Assembly: GCA_964626015.1 (NCBI GenBank) | Contig: CAZVCC010000023.1 | Coordinates: forward strand, 1-48,612 | Reading direction: 5' to 3' | DNA: 48,612 bases | DNA from: CAIKZJ01 sp964626015 | Lineage (GTDB): Bacteria; Bacteroidota; Ignavibacteria; Tepidaquicellales; Tepidaquicellaceae | Shown: piece by piece, positions 40,644 to 48,575 of the stretch | How positions within the stretch are numbered: the stretch's first letter is position 1 | Layout: the number at the start of each line of letters is the position of its first letter | Made by a program: the position numbers and the translations under genes | The notes under the pieces: model-generated | Database searches by the model: none | What the model was told of the DNA's origin: nothing | What the model saw: the letters and a program-made list of their open reading frames with translations, nothing else

Positions 40644-41708
40644 ATGGAAAACGAAGATAAAAAGAAAAGGGGGCCGACGCCGGAAGATTATATTGAAATA
40701 CTGACAAAAATGATTGAAGAAAAACCGGATTATGAGGATCTATATTTATGCCGAGGTAACTTTTATCTGGAGTTAAATGATATTGATAATGCCTTAGCGG
40801 ATTATAATAAAATAACGGAGCTGAATCCGAATAACGCAAACGCATATTATAACAGGGGAAATTTGTACAGCAATCATTTGCTAGATAATGAAAAAGCTGT
40901 TGAGGAATACACAAAAGCAATTAAGCTGAATCCGTTGTTTGCTTTAGCTTATTATAACAGAGCCAGTGCAAGAAATGAAATGACTAAGGGGAACAACAGA
41001 ACAAAAGAAGATATTGATATAATAATAGCGGATTATACAAAAGCAATAGAGATAAATCCTGATTTTGCCGGGGCTTACTACAATATTGGTTATATTTATT
41101 ACGGGATGTCTGATTTTAAAAAAGCGCTTCAATATTTTAGGAAAGTGGTTGAGATAAAACCGGAATTTGCAAAAGATCATGTCAACTGCGGATTGGCTTA
41201 TTTACATCTGAATGAGAGCGATAATGCACTTATGCATTTTACTAAAGCGATATTACTTGACCCGAATAATCCGACGGCACATCACGGACGCGGGAAGGCT
41301 TATTATAATTTAGAGGAATACAGAAAAGCGCTTAAAGATTATGATGAGGCAATAAGGTTAGATCCGAATAATGCTGAGATTTATTATTCAAGGGGTCTTG
41401 CTTTACAGGATGGATTTCTGAATTATGCGGATGCTATACTGGATTTCACGAAAGCGATTGAAATTAATCCGTATTATGATAGGGCATATAACAGAAGAGG
41501 TGTTTCTTTTGCAAGACTTGAAGAATTAAAAAAAGCGGTAGAAGACTTTTCTAAAGCTTTAGAGATTAATCCTGATGATAGGATTTATTATTACAACCGA
41601 GGGTTGGCAAATTTCGATTTTGGAAATTTAGAAAAAGTAAAAGATGATTTGAAAAAGGCCTGGGAGCTTGGGTTTGTGCCGGCAAAGGAGTTTTTGGATG
41701 AATTATAA
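40644..41708 (+). CDS. TPR-repeat protein, 354 aa
   Basis: Starting at ATG 40644 (MENEDKKKRGPTPEDYIEIL), the protein consists of about nine TPR units such as ANAYYNRGNLYSNHLLDNEK, AGAYYNIGYIYYGMSDFKKA and AYNRRGVSFARLEELKKAVE. The upstream in-frame ATG at 40587 adds a hydrophobic stretch unlike the rest and is not preferred. The repeats are more divergent at both DNA and protein level than those of the 35513 gene and are less prone to exchange. It has no signal peptide, so it is cytoplasmic. It is followed 10 nt later by a second TPR gene, forming an operon. Confidence 0.88.
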   Translation: MENEDKKKRGPTPEDYIEILTKMIEEKPDYEDLYLCRGNFYLELNDIDNALADYNKITELNPNNANAYYNRGNLYSNHLLDNEKAVEEYTKAIKLNPLFALAYYNRASARNEMTKGNNRTKEDIDIIIADYTKAIEINPDFAGAYYNIGYIYYGMSDFKKALQYFRKVVEIKPEFAKDHVNCGLAYLHLNESDNALMHFTKAILLDPNNPTAHHGRGKAYYNLEEYRKALKDYDEAIRLDPNNAEIYYSRGLALQDGFLNYADAILDFTKAIEINPYYDRAYNRRGVSFARLEELKKAVEDFSKALEINPDDRIYYYNRGLANFDFGNLEKVKDDLKKAWELGFVPAKEFLDEL

Positions 41709-41718
41709 ATTAATTATT

Positions 41719-42258
41719 ATGTCAAAAGAAAAAGCGGAAGAACTTAACGAAGAAGCGAAGCTGGCTTTTAATGAAAATGATTTTGAAAAAGCGGCTGAAT
41801 GCCTTTTAAGAGCGGTAAGCATATGCCCGATAGAGGGAAAGTACTATTGCAATCTGGGAATGGTATTTTTGAAATTAGAAAAGCATAAGGAGGCTGTAAG
41901 CAGTTTCAGCAAGGCGATTGAGTTTGGGTTTGAAATTGAGAATAGCTATATAGGTAGAGGAAAAGCGTGGACGGAATTGAAAGATCATAAGAAAGCAATT
42001 GATGATTTTTCGGAGGCTTTAAAAATCAATGAGGATTCTTTTACGGCGAGAGAAGACAGAGCAGTTGCATATAACAACAGTCGACAGTTTGATAAAGCTT
42101 TGGAAGATTTGAATATTTTGATTGAGAAAAATCCGCATGATTCAACGTTATTGGCACTGAGATGGGTTGCTTATACCAATCTTGGAAAATCAGAAGAAGC
42201 AAAACGTGATTTTGATGAATGGGACAAAGAAAGCAGTCAGATGAATAATCCGAATTAA
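41719..42258 (+). CDS. TPR-repeat protein, 179 aa
   Basis: From ATG 41719 (MSKEKAEELNEEAKLAFNEN) the protein has about five TPR units (AAECLLRAVSICPIEGKYYC, AVSSFSKAIEFGFEIENSYI, AIDDFSEALKINEDSFTARE). The last helix is polar and acidic (DFDEWDKESSQ). The start was chosen because it follows the previous stop by 10 nt; the alternative ATG at 41668 lies inside the upstream gene. It is cytoplasmic, with no other domain, and probably works together with the preceding TPR protein. The target is unknown. Confidence 0.87.
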   Translation: MSKEKAEELNEEAKLAFNENDFEKAAECLLRAVSICPIEGKYYCNLGMVFLKLEKHKEAVSSFSKAIEFGFEIENSYIGRGKAWTELKDHKKAIDDFSEALKINEDSFTAREDRAVAYNNSRQFDKALEDLNILIEKNPHDSTLLALRWVAYTNLGKSEEAKRDFDEWDKESSQMNNPN

Positions 42259-42353
42259 TAAATTGTGTTAACTAATATTGAGTTGGAAATTTCAATAATC
42301 GATTTATTAGTAAAGTTGTATCCATAAAATAAGTTATTTAAAAAAATCAAATT

Positions 42354-42563
42354 ATGGGAGAAACATATTTGCCATATTGCGTTATTTGTGATAAAAAATA
42401 TAGGTCAATAATTGAGGGTTTTGGTAAAATGTATCTAGACCATAAATCTCCATTTTGTTATTATCCATGTTTGGATTTGGCGAATAACACAATAGTTGAA
42501 GAGAATTATTATGATAAAAAGATTAAGAAAGATAAAAACTTTATCCCTAATGTCATATTATAA
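42354..42563 (+). CDS. Small cysteine-containing protein, 69 aa
   Basis: The product contains C9-x2-C12 and C35-x3-C39, an arrangement that could bind one zinc ion, in an otherwise basic and aromatic sequence (MGETYLPYCVICDKKYRS). The motif YCVICDKKY resembles short zinc-ribbon openings. No strong Shine-Dalgarno site is visible. It lies 95 nt after the TPR gene pair and converges on the lipoprotein gene at 42580, separated by only 16 bp. No family is recognised. Confidence 0.5.
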   Translation: MGETYLPYCVICDKKYRSIIEGFGKMYLDHKSPFCYYPCLDLANNTIVEENYYDKKIKKDKNFIPNVIL

Positions 42564-42579
42564 ATAATTATTGTCATTT

Positions 42580-43416
42580 TTAAAAATAATATTTATAATA
42601 AGTAGTATCATTACTGATACCGCTATTCCCCTTAGACTCTGTAACCTCTTTAATTAACAAACCGTTATCATCGTAAAGGTATCTTGTGATTCGAACCTCA
42701 TTATTAAACATTGGATCCCAAAAACTTTTATTTAAATTTCCTTTATTGTCGTACTCATAAAATGTATATGATCCACTACCGTTTGAGCTATAATATCTAC
42801 TCTCACTTAATAAATTATCCGAGTTATATTTAAATTTTTGGCTCAGTGAATAAACATTGTCCTCTTTTCCAAATCCACCGTAATGAGCTTTCTCGATAAC
42901 ATTACATAAGGAGTCAAACAAATATTTATACTTGGTTGATCTTATTATTGAGTCTGACGATGATATGTATCTGTATTCTTGTATCAAAAAATTAGCTTTA
43001 TCATATTTATAAATATTCTTAGTTACCAACAAAGAATCTTCATATTGAATACTTTCAGTAATGTTTCCATAAATATCATATATAAACAATTCTTCTCTTA
43101 TACAATTATCAATTCTATAAAACAGGTCTCCGTAATTTTTATAGTTCGCCATTTTAACAGTCCATCTAACCTTTTTTTCAGCATCACCATTATTATTATA
43201 TATTGTTGAATCAATTATATATGCGTTACGATAAGTCGTAGAGATCCTTTTTGCGCTTTTAACATTTAGCTCTTTTCGAAGCAATGCTTGTTTTTTATTA
43301 TTATCCATTTTATTGTTTATACAATCATTTTGCTTTGCACCTTTACTGCAACCAGCAACAATTATAATTATATTAACAAAAATAAATAATGTTATAAAAG
43401 GTTTATTGGTTATCAT
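42580..43416 (-). CDS. YD-repeat-like lipoprotein, 278 aa
   Basis: A lipoprotein signal (FITLFIFVNIIIIVAGC) is followed by repeats of the Y-x-Y-D-x2-G-N-L type (IYDIYGNITESIQY, IYKYDKANFLIQEY, FDSLCNVIEKAHY, FYEYDNKGNLNKSF, YLYDDNGLLIKEV). The architecture equals that of the 334-residue product at 15246 on the other side of the element, so the island carries two copies of this class. It is likely anchored at the outer membrane or exposed on the cell surface. There is no toxin or adhesin domain at the C-terminus. Confidence 0.78.
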   Translation of the reverse strand: MITNKPFITLFIFVNIIIIVAGCSKGAKQNDCINNKMDNNKKQALLRKELNVKSAKRISTTYRNAYIIDSTIYNNNGDAEKKVRWTVKMANYKNYGDLFYRIDNCIREELFIYDIYGNITESIQYEDSLLVTKNIYKYDKANFLIQEYRYISSSDSIIRSTKYKYLFDSLCNVIEKAHYGGFGKEDNVYSLSQKFKYNSDNLLSESRYYSSNGSGSYTFYEYDNKGNLNKSFWDPMFNNEVRITRYLYDDNGLLIKEVTESKGNSGISNDTTYYKYYF

Positions 43417-43693
43417 GTCAATAATTTAACAATAAATATTAATACAAACAACAACGTTTTATACAAGAGGAGTCACTCTATGGAGAATCCGTTTAAGACT
43501 TTATTCAAAAATTTCCACAAGGTTTGATGCTAATACGTTTTAAAGCCAGTTCATGACATATACTCTTATTATTTCCGGTTCAAATAGTAGGTTTAATGCC
43601 AACATGAAAAAGTAACGGTAATTTATATGCCAAAATATTTCGTTTAATAGAAGCTTATTAATAGAATTATTAATTAAACGAAAGGAAAGCAAA

Positions 43694-44203
43694 ATGGAAT
43701 TTTCCGGAGATCCAACATTCGAATCAATCTTTAACAGCCGTAAAGTAACATCTGTATTTGAAAGCCTATCTAAGAATGAGAACATTCTTGAAACCGAGTT
43801 ATTTAGTGTAGTGGATGAAGAAATCATACTCCCCTATTATGTTGAAACTTTTGACTTTTACGATTGTGCTGTCTGTTATTTTACAAACTTACTGAGAAAA
43901 GATTTATTTGCTCCTTACATCAGAGTATACAACAAAGACAAAATACATTTTGGCTGCAAGACTGAATTTCCTCCTCCCAGGTTTAACATTAAAACATTTT
44001 TTAATATCCCCAAAAGATATATTATGATGAATGTTGATGATATTCACTACGTGTTCAATTTATTGTCTGTTAAAAGGGAGTTAAGGACTTATGCTATTTG
44101 TGACTTTTTATCATGCTTTGCGGATTTCAGTTTTCATGTTGAAGGAAAACGTATGGTAGACTTTGTGGAGAGGTATTTGAGGGAGTATAGGAAGAAAAAG
44201 TGA
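43694..44203 (+). CDS. Hypothetical protein, 169 aa
   Basis: An AAAGGAAAG ribosome-binding site lies just before ATG 43694. The protein is soluble with mixed charge, an aromatic central part (VETFDFYDCAVCYFTNLLRK) and a basic C-terminus (VERYLREYRKKK). A C-x2-C in the middle is isolated and unlikely to form a zinc site alone. No domain is recognised. It stands alone between the YD-like lipoprotein and the excisionase-like gene. The flanking stretches 43417-43693 and 44204-44343 show no other gene. Confidence 0.68.
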   Translation: MEFSGDPTFESIFNSRKVTSVFESLSKNENILETELFSVVDEEIILPYYVETFDFYDCAVCYFTNLLRKDLFAPYIRVYNKDKIHFGCKTEFPPPRFNIKTFFNIPKRYIMMNVDDIHYVFNLLSVKRELRTYAICDFLSCFADFSFHVEGKRMVDFVERYLREYRKKK

Positions 44204-44343
44204 TAGCATTTTGTCTTCCAATTTCTTCTCGCATACCTTGGGTTTTGGGCTCGATATGTAACTTATCCAGCTTAATCTATAACTAGGATTGCTCTTTTAA
44301 ATCCTCGATACCTATATGAGTGTAGCCAAGTGTGGTGATATAA

Positions 44344-44829
44344 TTACTTTTTACCAGATTTATTTTTTCTGTTGGTTAAAATATGCTTCGCCGCTTCTCT
44401 TTTTAAATCCTCGATCGTAAAGCTTTTTTCCTTCAATAAATATTCATCCACATCAGCTTTGGTGAAATATATTTTTCCACCTGTGGGTTTGCTGTATCTG
44501 ATTTCATTATTCTCAACAAGTTTATACACTTTTGAATTGCTTATATTCAGAAGCTTTGCAAGGCTTTTAACTGTATAAATATCATCATACTTTGGTTTCT
44601 CTGTGATTTTCTTGTAACTGTCTATAACAGATTCAAGATAAGCTTTTGCTTTCTTTGAGCCCTCTGATTCAGTTCGTTCCAATACATTAGTCTTCCAGTC
44701 ATTATTAAATATTTCTTTTGCTACATTATATTCAGCTAGTAACTCAATACTCCTATCAAGCTTATCTTGGGGCTCTGTAAGCTTGTCTATTTCTTTTTTT
44801 ACATATTCGTATGTTAACTTTATCTCCAT
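44344..44829 (-). CDS. Excisionase-like helix-turn-helix protein
   Basis: The 161-residue protein has an N-terminal helical region and a MerR-type excisionase HTH near residue 85-135: YTVKSLAKLLNISNSKVYKL, then VENNEIRYSKPTGGKIYFTK and ADVDEYL. HTH_17 proteins of this form act as recombination directionality factors or regulators beside integrases. The end of the integrase gene is 10 nt inside its start, so they are coupled. A decayed copy of its 3' end (ATCGAGGATTTAAAAGAGC on the minus strand) lies at about 44292-44310. It probably directs excision by Int. Confidence 0.8.
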   Translation of the reverse strand: MEIKLTYEYVKKEIDKLTEPQDKLDRSIELLAEYNVAKEIFNNDWKTNVLERTESEGSKKAKAYLESVIDSYKKITEKPKYDDIYTVKSLAKLLNISNSKVYKLVENNEIRYSKPTGGKIYFTKADVDEYLLKEKSFTIEDLKREAAKHILTNRKNKSGKK

Positions 44830-45866
44830 AAGTCTGGTAATTTATTTATGGCTTCTTGTTTTGTTGTGTCCATTAATTTTGCATATATTTCTGTTCTACG
44901 AGTGCTTGTATGACCCATTAATCTACTTACAAGCAACAAATCTTTCGTAATGGCGTACATCATAGTCCCAAATGTATGTCGCGCTGTGTGAGATGTTACA
45001 TTCTTTTCTATACCGGCTTTTTTTGCTAACTCTTTTAGATGAACTCCATATGTTTGTTCTTTAATTCCCGTAATATAAGAAAAAACATATTCACTATTTT
45101 TTTGAATCTGCCCTAAGATTTTAATAGCAGTTTTAGGTAAATCATTTTCAATAAACTCGTTTGTCTTTTTCTGCAAAACGGATATCTTTTTTGTTTCAAT
45201 ATTAATTTTATTCCATTTAAGACTTTTAAGGTCAGATATTCTCAATCCAGTAAAACAAGCGAAGATAAAGGCTTTTCTGCAATGTTCTTGTTCTTGACTC
45301 AATTTATCTAAGTTAATAATTTTCTTCAACTCATCCATTGTTAAGTAAACCTTTGCTATATTTTGAGTTCTGATTTTTACGGTAAAAGGATTCTTGATTA
45401 TAATGTTGTCATCAACAGCACGATTCAATACAGCTTTAGTTGCGTTAAGATAAGTACCAGTTGAGTTAATTGAAACTCTTGCTTCTAAGTATGCTTTAAA
45501 ACTGTTTATCCAGCTTGAATTAATTGATGCTACCGAAATTGGTGTAGTCTGAAAGTCGCAAAGATGCTTGTAAGTAGTATTATACATTTTTAACTGCTTT
45601 TCTTCAGCAATTGATTTAAAGTAATCAATAAAATTTAACGTTTTCGAAAATGTTGGCGTAATACCGTGATAATTAGCTAGTATAGATTCCTCTTTCCTCG
45701 TTCTAATTTGTTCTGCTATAGCTGCAATTCTTTTAACTTCTTGTCTTGGTGTATTTTGCTGAACGTACAGATTCAGAAATTCGTAAGAGCGTGAACCTTT
45801 AAAATAAATATCGAGATAATAAGATTTCCTTCCTCCAGCTAAAGTTTTATATCTCAACTTTACCAT
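44820..45866 (-). CDS. Tyrosine recombinase integrase
   Basis: The 348-residue protein has an N-terminal arm-binding-like part, a SAM-like core-binding domain (about 75-160) and a catalytic domain with all key residues: R209 (FTGLRISDL), H293-T-A-R296 (SHTARHTFG), H319 (LMGHTS) and Y328 (TEIYAKL). It should catalyse insertion and excision at the tRNA-Arg attachment site. It is transcribed inward from the right end, 155 bp inside attR, and the excisionase-like gene follows with a 10-nt overlap. The protein looks intact. Confidence 0.96.
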   Translation of the reverse strand: MVKLRYKTLAGGRKSYYLDIYFKGSRSYEFLNLYVQQNTPRQEVKRIAAIAEQIRTRKEESILANYHGITPTFSKTLNFIDYFKSIAEEKQLKMYNTTYKHLCDFQTTPISVASINSSWINSFKAYLEARVSINSTGTYLNATKAVLNRAVDDNIIIKNPFTVKIRTQNIAKVYLTMDELKKIINLDKLSQEQEHCRKAFIFACFTGLRISDLKSLKWNKINIETKKISVLQKKTNEFIENDLPKTAIKILGQIQKNSEYVFSYITGIKEQTYGVHLKELAKKAGIEKNVTSHTARHTFGTMMYAITKDLLLVSRLMGHTSTRRTEIYAKLMDTTKQEAINKLPDLWR

Positions 45867-45914
45867 AATTTATGTATAATATTAAAAATTTAAGTTCGTA
45901 CTAATATCTAAATT

Positions 45915-45933
45915 GAGTAACAATATAGTAACA
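45915..45933 (+). repeat. Right arm-type site, GAGTAACAATATAGTAACA
   Basis: This is identical to 4674-4692. It lies 87 bp inside attR and 48 bp upstream of the integrase start. See the left copy for interpretation. Confidence 0.6.
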
Positions 45934-45950
45934 AAATACATAAGAAAGTA

Positions 45951-45976
45951 TGCTAATGAGTGCTAAAGAAAGCTAA
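45951..45976 (+). repeat. Three GCTAA repeats at a 10-bp step
   Basis: TGCTAA at 45951 and 45961 and AGCTAA at 45971 are phased on one face of the helix between the right arm site and attR. This is where directionality factors usually bind, so they are candidate Xis sites. Confidence 0.45.
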
Positions 45977-46020
45977 AAAAACTGTGATAATGACTACTAA
46001 AAGAACATATATAGCTTATT

Positions 46021-46058
46021 AGATATTAGAGGTTCGAATCCTCTCGGGGGTACTAACT
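46021..46058 (+). repeat. attR: 38-bp direct repeat
   Basis: This is an exact copy of 4606-4643 (3' end of tRNA-Arg plus six bases). The upstream part is not a tRNA, so this is the element's right boundary and not a second gene. Confidence 0.95.
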
Positions 46059-46147
46059 TTTTTACTGCCGCTTCTTCTAATCAAAATTGTACTTTCATTT
46101 CCATAATTACATAAACAATTATATCTTCTTGCATGTAATATATATGT

Positions 46148-46191
46148 AAGTGCGCATAAAGTGCGCATAAAGTGCGCATAAAGTACGCATA
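46148..46191. repeat. Four tandem copies of an 11-bp unit AAGTGCGCATA
   Basis: Three exact units and one with TACGCA instead of TGCGCA run head to tail. Each contains the palindrome TGCGCA. The array lies just outside attR in chromosomal DNA, in the 253-bp gap before tRNA-Ser. Confidence 0.9.
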
Positions 46192-46311
46192 TTTTGTATT
46201 AAAATAATTCTCTTTAACCTGCCATTTCTTGCCTCTCCGCCATTACTGCTCTTGTTTTCATTGTAACTTTACCAGAATATGGGTAATTTATACAATTAGA
46301 CATGAAATTTC

Positions 46312-46398
46312 GGAGAGGTGGCTGAGTGGTTGAAAGCGGCGGTCTCGAAAACCGTTATAGGGGCAACTCTATCGAGAGTTCGAATCTCTCCTTCTCCG
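46312..46398 (+). tRNA. tRNA-Ser (anticodon CGA)
   Basis: The acceptor GGAGAGG pairs with CTTCTCC, with discriminator G. The anticodon arm is CGGT-CTCGAAA-ACCG, giving CGA. A long variable arm typical of class II tRNAs and the T arm GAGAG-TTCGAAT-CTCTC are present. CCA is not encoded. Confidence 0.93.
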
Positions 46399-46612
46399 CA
46401 AACTTTATGTTATTTACATTCTGACTTTAAAAAGATTCCATAATAATTTAATAACTGCCTCGAAAAAAGAAATCATAGCAGCTCCACCAAAATAAACAAT
46501 CCCCTTTTCAACACAGTCGAAAAAATCTTAACTCTTGATAATTGAAATTACTATTGCAATTAATAAAATATATTATTACATTATTTCAAGTTAAAACAAA
46601 AAAGGGGGTATT

Positions 46613-47557
46613 ATGTTTAAACATTTAAACCGTTTTATTCTTATTGCTTTCATTTTAACAGTTACTCTTATTTCGTTCAACGGTACTTTTAATACCGAAG
46701 CAACAAATTCTTCAGTTCCTAACCCAAATTTATTAGACACAATCACAATCCAGGCTAATCCGGGTCCTTCTAATAACGGTGGATCTGCCAACTGGGGTAT
46801 ATTCTTTGACTTGATTGCTGGTTCGAGAAATGTCAGCGTGACACAAATGTCAACCGGAAATACTGCTGCTGCCTCTGCAAGTTTCAGCGTCGAAGTATTT
46901 ACCCGTAATGGTACTTCTTTAGGTGGACCTGTGGGTTCAGGTCCGGGAAGTTCCTCCGATGGTTGGACTTCTCTCGGTATCGTTCCTGTCGTTCAAGGTC
47001 CAACAGCTAATGGAATTTCTCTTGTATTCACACTTCCAACTATTTCTGTTCTTGCATTTGATACTGTTGGTGTTGCCCTGAAGTTCATTGGTGCCGGTCC
47101 GAGGTATTTTGGTACAGGAACTCCGCCTTACAGTGTTTATGCCGATACAAATCTTACTTTGATTACTGGTGACGGACGCTCTGCACCGTTTACAACATCA
47201 GGGACTTGGTTTGCATCCCGTGCTCTTACAGGTGAAATCAGATACGTTATAAGTCCCGTTACCGGAATCGGTAATATCGGAAAAGATGTTCCAACAAGCT
47301 TTAAACTTTCTCAAAATTATCCGAACCCGTTTAATCCTGTAACAAATATTCAGTTTTCAATACCTGAAAATTCATTCGCAACTTTAATGGTTTACGATTA
47401 TTTGGGAAGGGAAATACAAACTTTATTCAGTGGACTTAAGACAGCCGGTACTTATGAAATTTCTTTCAACGGTAGTACACTGTCAAGTGGTGTCTATTAT
47501 TATAAACTTACTACGGATAAATTTACGGAAACAAAGAAAATGATATTGGCGAAATAA
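46613..47557 (+). CDS. Secreted protein with T9SS C-terminal sorting domain
   Basis: The 314-residue product has a signal peptide (FILIAFILTVTLISFNGTF) and a beta-rich body. The ~85-residue C-terminal Por secretion tail begins KLSQNYPNPFNPVTNIQFSI and ends GVYYYKLTTDKFTETKKMIL. This tail directs proteins through the type IX secretion system to the cell surface, and the NYPNPFNP form is common in Ignavibacteria and relatives. A GGGGG ribosome-binding site precedes ATG 46613. The body (about residues 30-225) is not a family I recognise. It is followed by a terminator at 47578. Confidence 0.9.
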   Translation: MFKHLNRFILIAFILTVTLISFNGTFNTEATNSSVPNPNLLDTITIQANPGPSNNGGSANWGIFFDLIAGSRNVSVTQMSTGNTAAASASFSVEVFTRNGTSLGGPVGSGPGSSSDGWTSLGIVPVVQGPTANGISLVFTLPTISVLAFDTVGVALKFIGAGPRYFGTGTPPYSVYADTNLTLITGDGRSAPFTTSGTWFASRALTGEIRYVISPVTGIGNIGKDVPTSFKLSQNYPNPFNPVTNIQFSIPENSFATLMVYDYLGREIQTLFSGLKTAGTYEISFNGSTLSSGVYYYKLTTDKFTETKKMILAK

Positions 47558-47577
47558 ATAATTGACCTGCAATTATT

Positions 47578-47605
47578 AAAGCCGGATATTTCCTCCGGCT
47601 TTTTT
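47578..47605 (+). terminator. Rho-independent terminator
   Basis: AAAGCCGGA (47578-47586) pairs with TCCGGCTTT (47594-47602), followed by further T. It ends the T9SS cargo transcript. Confidence 0.9.
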
Positions 47606-47685
47606 ATTTCTTGTAAATAAATTTTGATTGCGTTTACTGTCATTAACGAAAAGACTTCACTTTCCAAAATTCCAAGAAATTGAAT

Positions 47686-48492
47686 CTAATTTATCATTGA
47701 ATTCTCAAAGTCATAATCCATCTTGAAGTATCTTATCGCTTTAAAAACGGATTTGGCAATCTCAGTCTGTCCTTTCTCAGACTTCAAGTACTCTTCGTCT
47801 GATTTGTTCGAAAGATATCCGCACTCAACGAGCACTGACGGCATTGACGCGCTCAGCAGCACCCAGAAACCGGCTTGAAAAATTCCCCTGCTCGGTAGTT
47901 TGCATCCTTTTATCATTTCTGTCTCAATAATATTCGCAAACCTGCTGCTATACCTCAGGTACGATTGCTGATATATCGAAGCAAATATCTTTCTTTGCTC
48001 AATGTAAGCTGAATCAGGTTTCTCTGTTTTTGCAATAAAAATATTTTCCTCGTATGTGATGTCCGATGCTTCATCCACTTTTGCAACATCAAGTAAATAT
48101 ATTTCGAATCCGCTCTTGTCATTTTCCTCATTCTTCTTCGCGTTGCAGTGTATACTCACAAAAAGATTGCCTCCTTCAGAGTTAGCCTTACTGCCCCGTG
48201 CTTTTAACTCGACAAAATCATCGCTGTCTCTCGTCATAATGATTTTTATATCTGTGTATTCCTTGCTTAAATAATCCCTTATCTTCTGCGTTATCTGTAA
48301 AACAATATTTCTTTCATAAACACCCGTCGTTCCCGTCGTACCTGGGTCCTTGCCGCCGTGCCCTGCATCAAGTATTACCGTAAATATCTTTTTATCACTC
48401 TTTTCCTGAGGTACTGACTTGTCTGTTAATAAAAACAAAATCGTAATTATAAGAACAGCAACCGGAATAAATATGTAATAATATTTCTTCAT
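47686..48492 (-). CDS. N-acetylmuramoyl-L-alanine amidase (Amidase_3)
   Basis: The 268-residue protein has an N-terminal membrane anchor or signal (YYYIFIPVAVLIITILFLL) and an Amidase_3 zinc domain: VILDAGHGGKDPG with the first histidine, VYERNIVLQI with the glutamate, LFVSIHCNA with the second histidine, and VLVECGYLSN with the catalytic glutamate. It cleaves the amide bond between MurNAc and the stem peptide during cell-wall turnover or daughter-cell separation. The domain looks complete. It is a core chromosomal gene on the minus strand, preceded by a partial tRNA and its terminator. Confidence 0.94.
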   Translation of the reverse strand: MKKYYYIFIPVAVLIITILFLLTDKSVPQEKSDKKIFTVILDAGHGGKDPGTTGTTGVYERNIVLQITQKIRDYLSKEYTDIKIIMTRDSDDFVELKARGSKANSEGGNLFVSIHCNAKKNEENDKSGFEIYLLDVAKVDEASDITYEENIFIAKTEKPDSAYIEQRKIFASIYQQSYLRYSSRFANIIETEMIKGCKLPSRGIFQAGFWVLLSASMPSVLVECGYLSNKSDEEYLKSEKGQTEIAKSVFKAIRYFKMDYDFENSMIN

Positions 48493-48531
48493 ACGGTAAT
48501 TTAAACAAATCTGTTTAAAGAATCATCATAA

Positions 48532-48568
48532 ATAAAAAAGTCCGAAACACTTTTAACATTCCGGACTT
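48532..48568 (-). terminator. Rho-independent terminator of the tRNA
   Basis: On the minus strand AAGTCCG pairs with CGGACTT (48562-48568 with 48538-48544), followed by TTTTT. It lies 7 bp after the tRNA 3' end. Confidence 0.85.
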
Positions 48569-48575
48569 CTAATTG

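Larger units (their letters stand above)
4606..46058. mobile_element. 41.4 kb integrative element in tRNA-Arg
   Basis: The element is bounded by perfect 38-bp direct repeats of the tRNA-Arg 3' end (4606-4643 and 46021-46058). It encodes a tyrosine recombinase and an excisionase-like protein at its right end, and both ends carry a further 19-bp repeat. Its contents are accessory: a Rep-like protein with iterons, type I restriction-modification, a ubiquitin-like conjugation operon, TPR proteins and lipoproteins. The flanking genes are ordinary housekeeping genes. No relaxase, coupling protein or type IV secretion gene is visible, so self-transfer is unlikely without help. Confidence 0.93.

Noticed and set aside
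46021..46058. Apparent second tRNA fragment
   Set aside because: Only the 3' 32 bases of the tRNA plus six flanking bases are present. There is no 5' half or anticodon, so it is the attR repeat.
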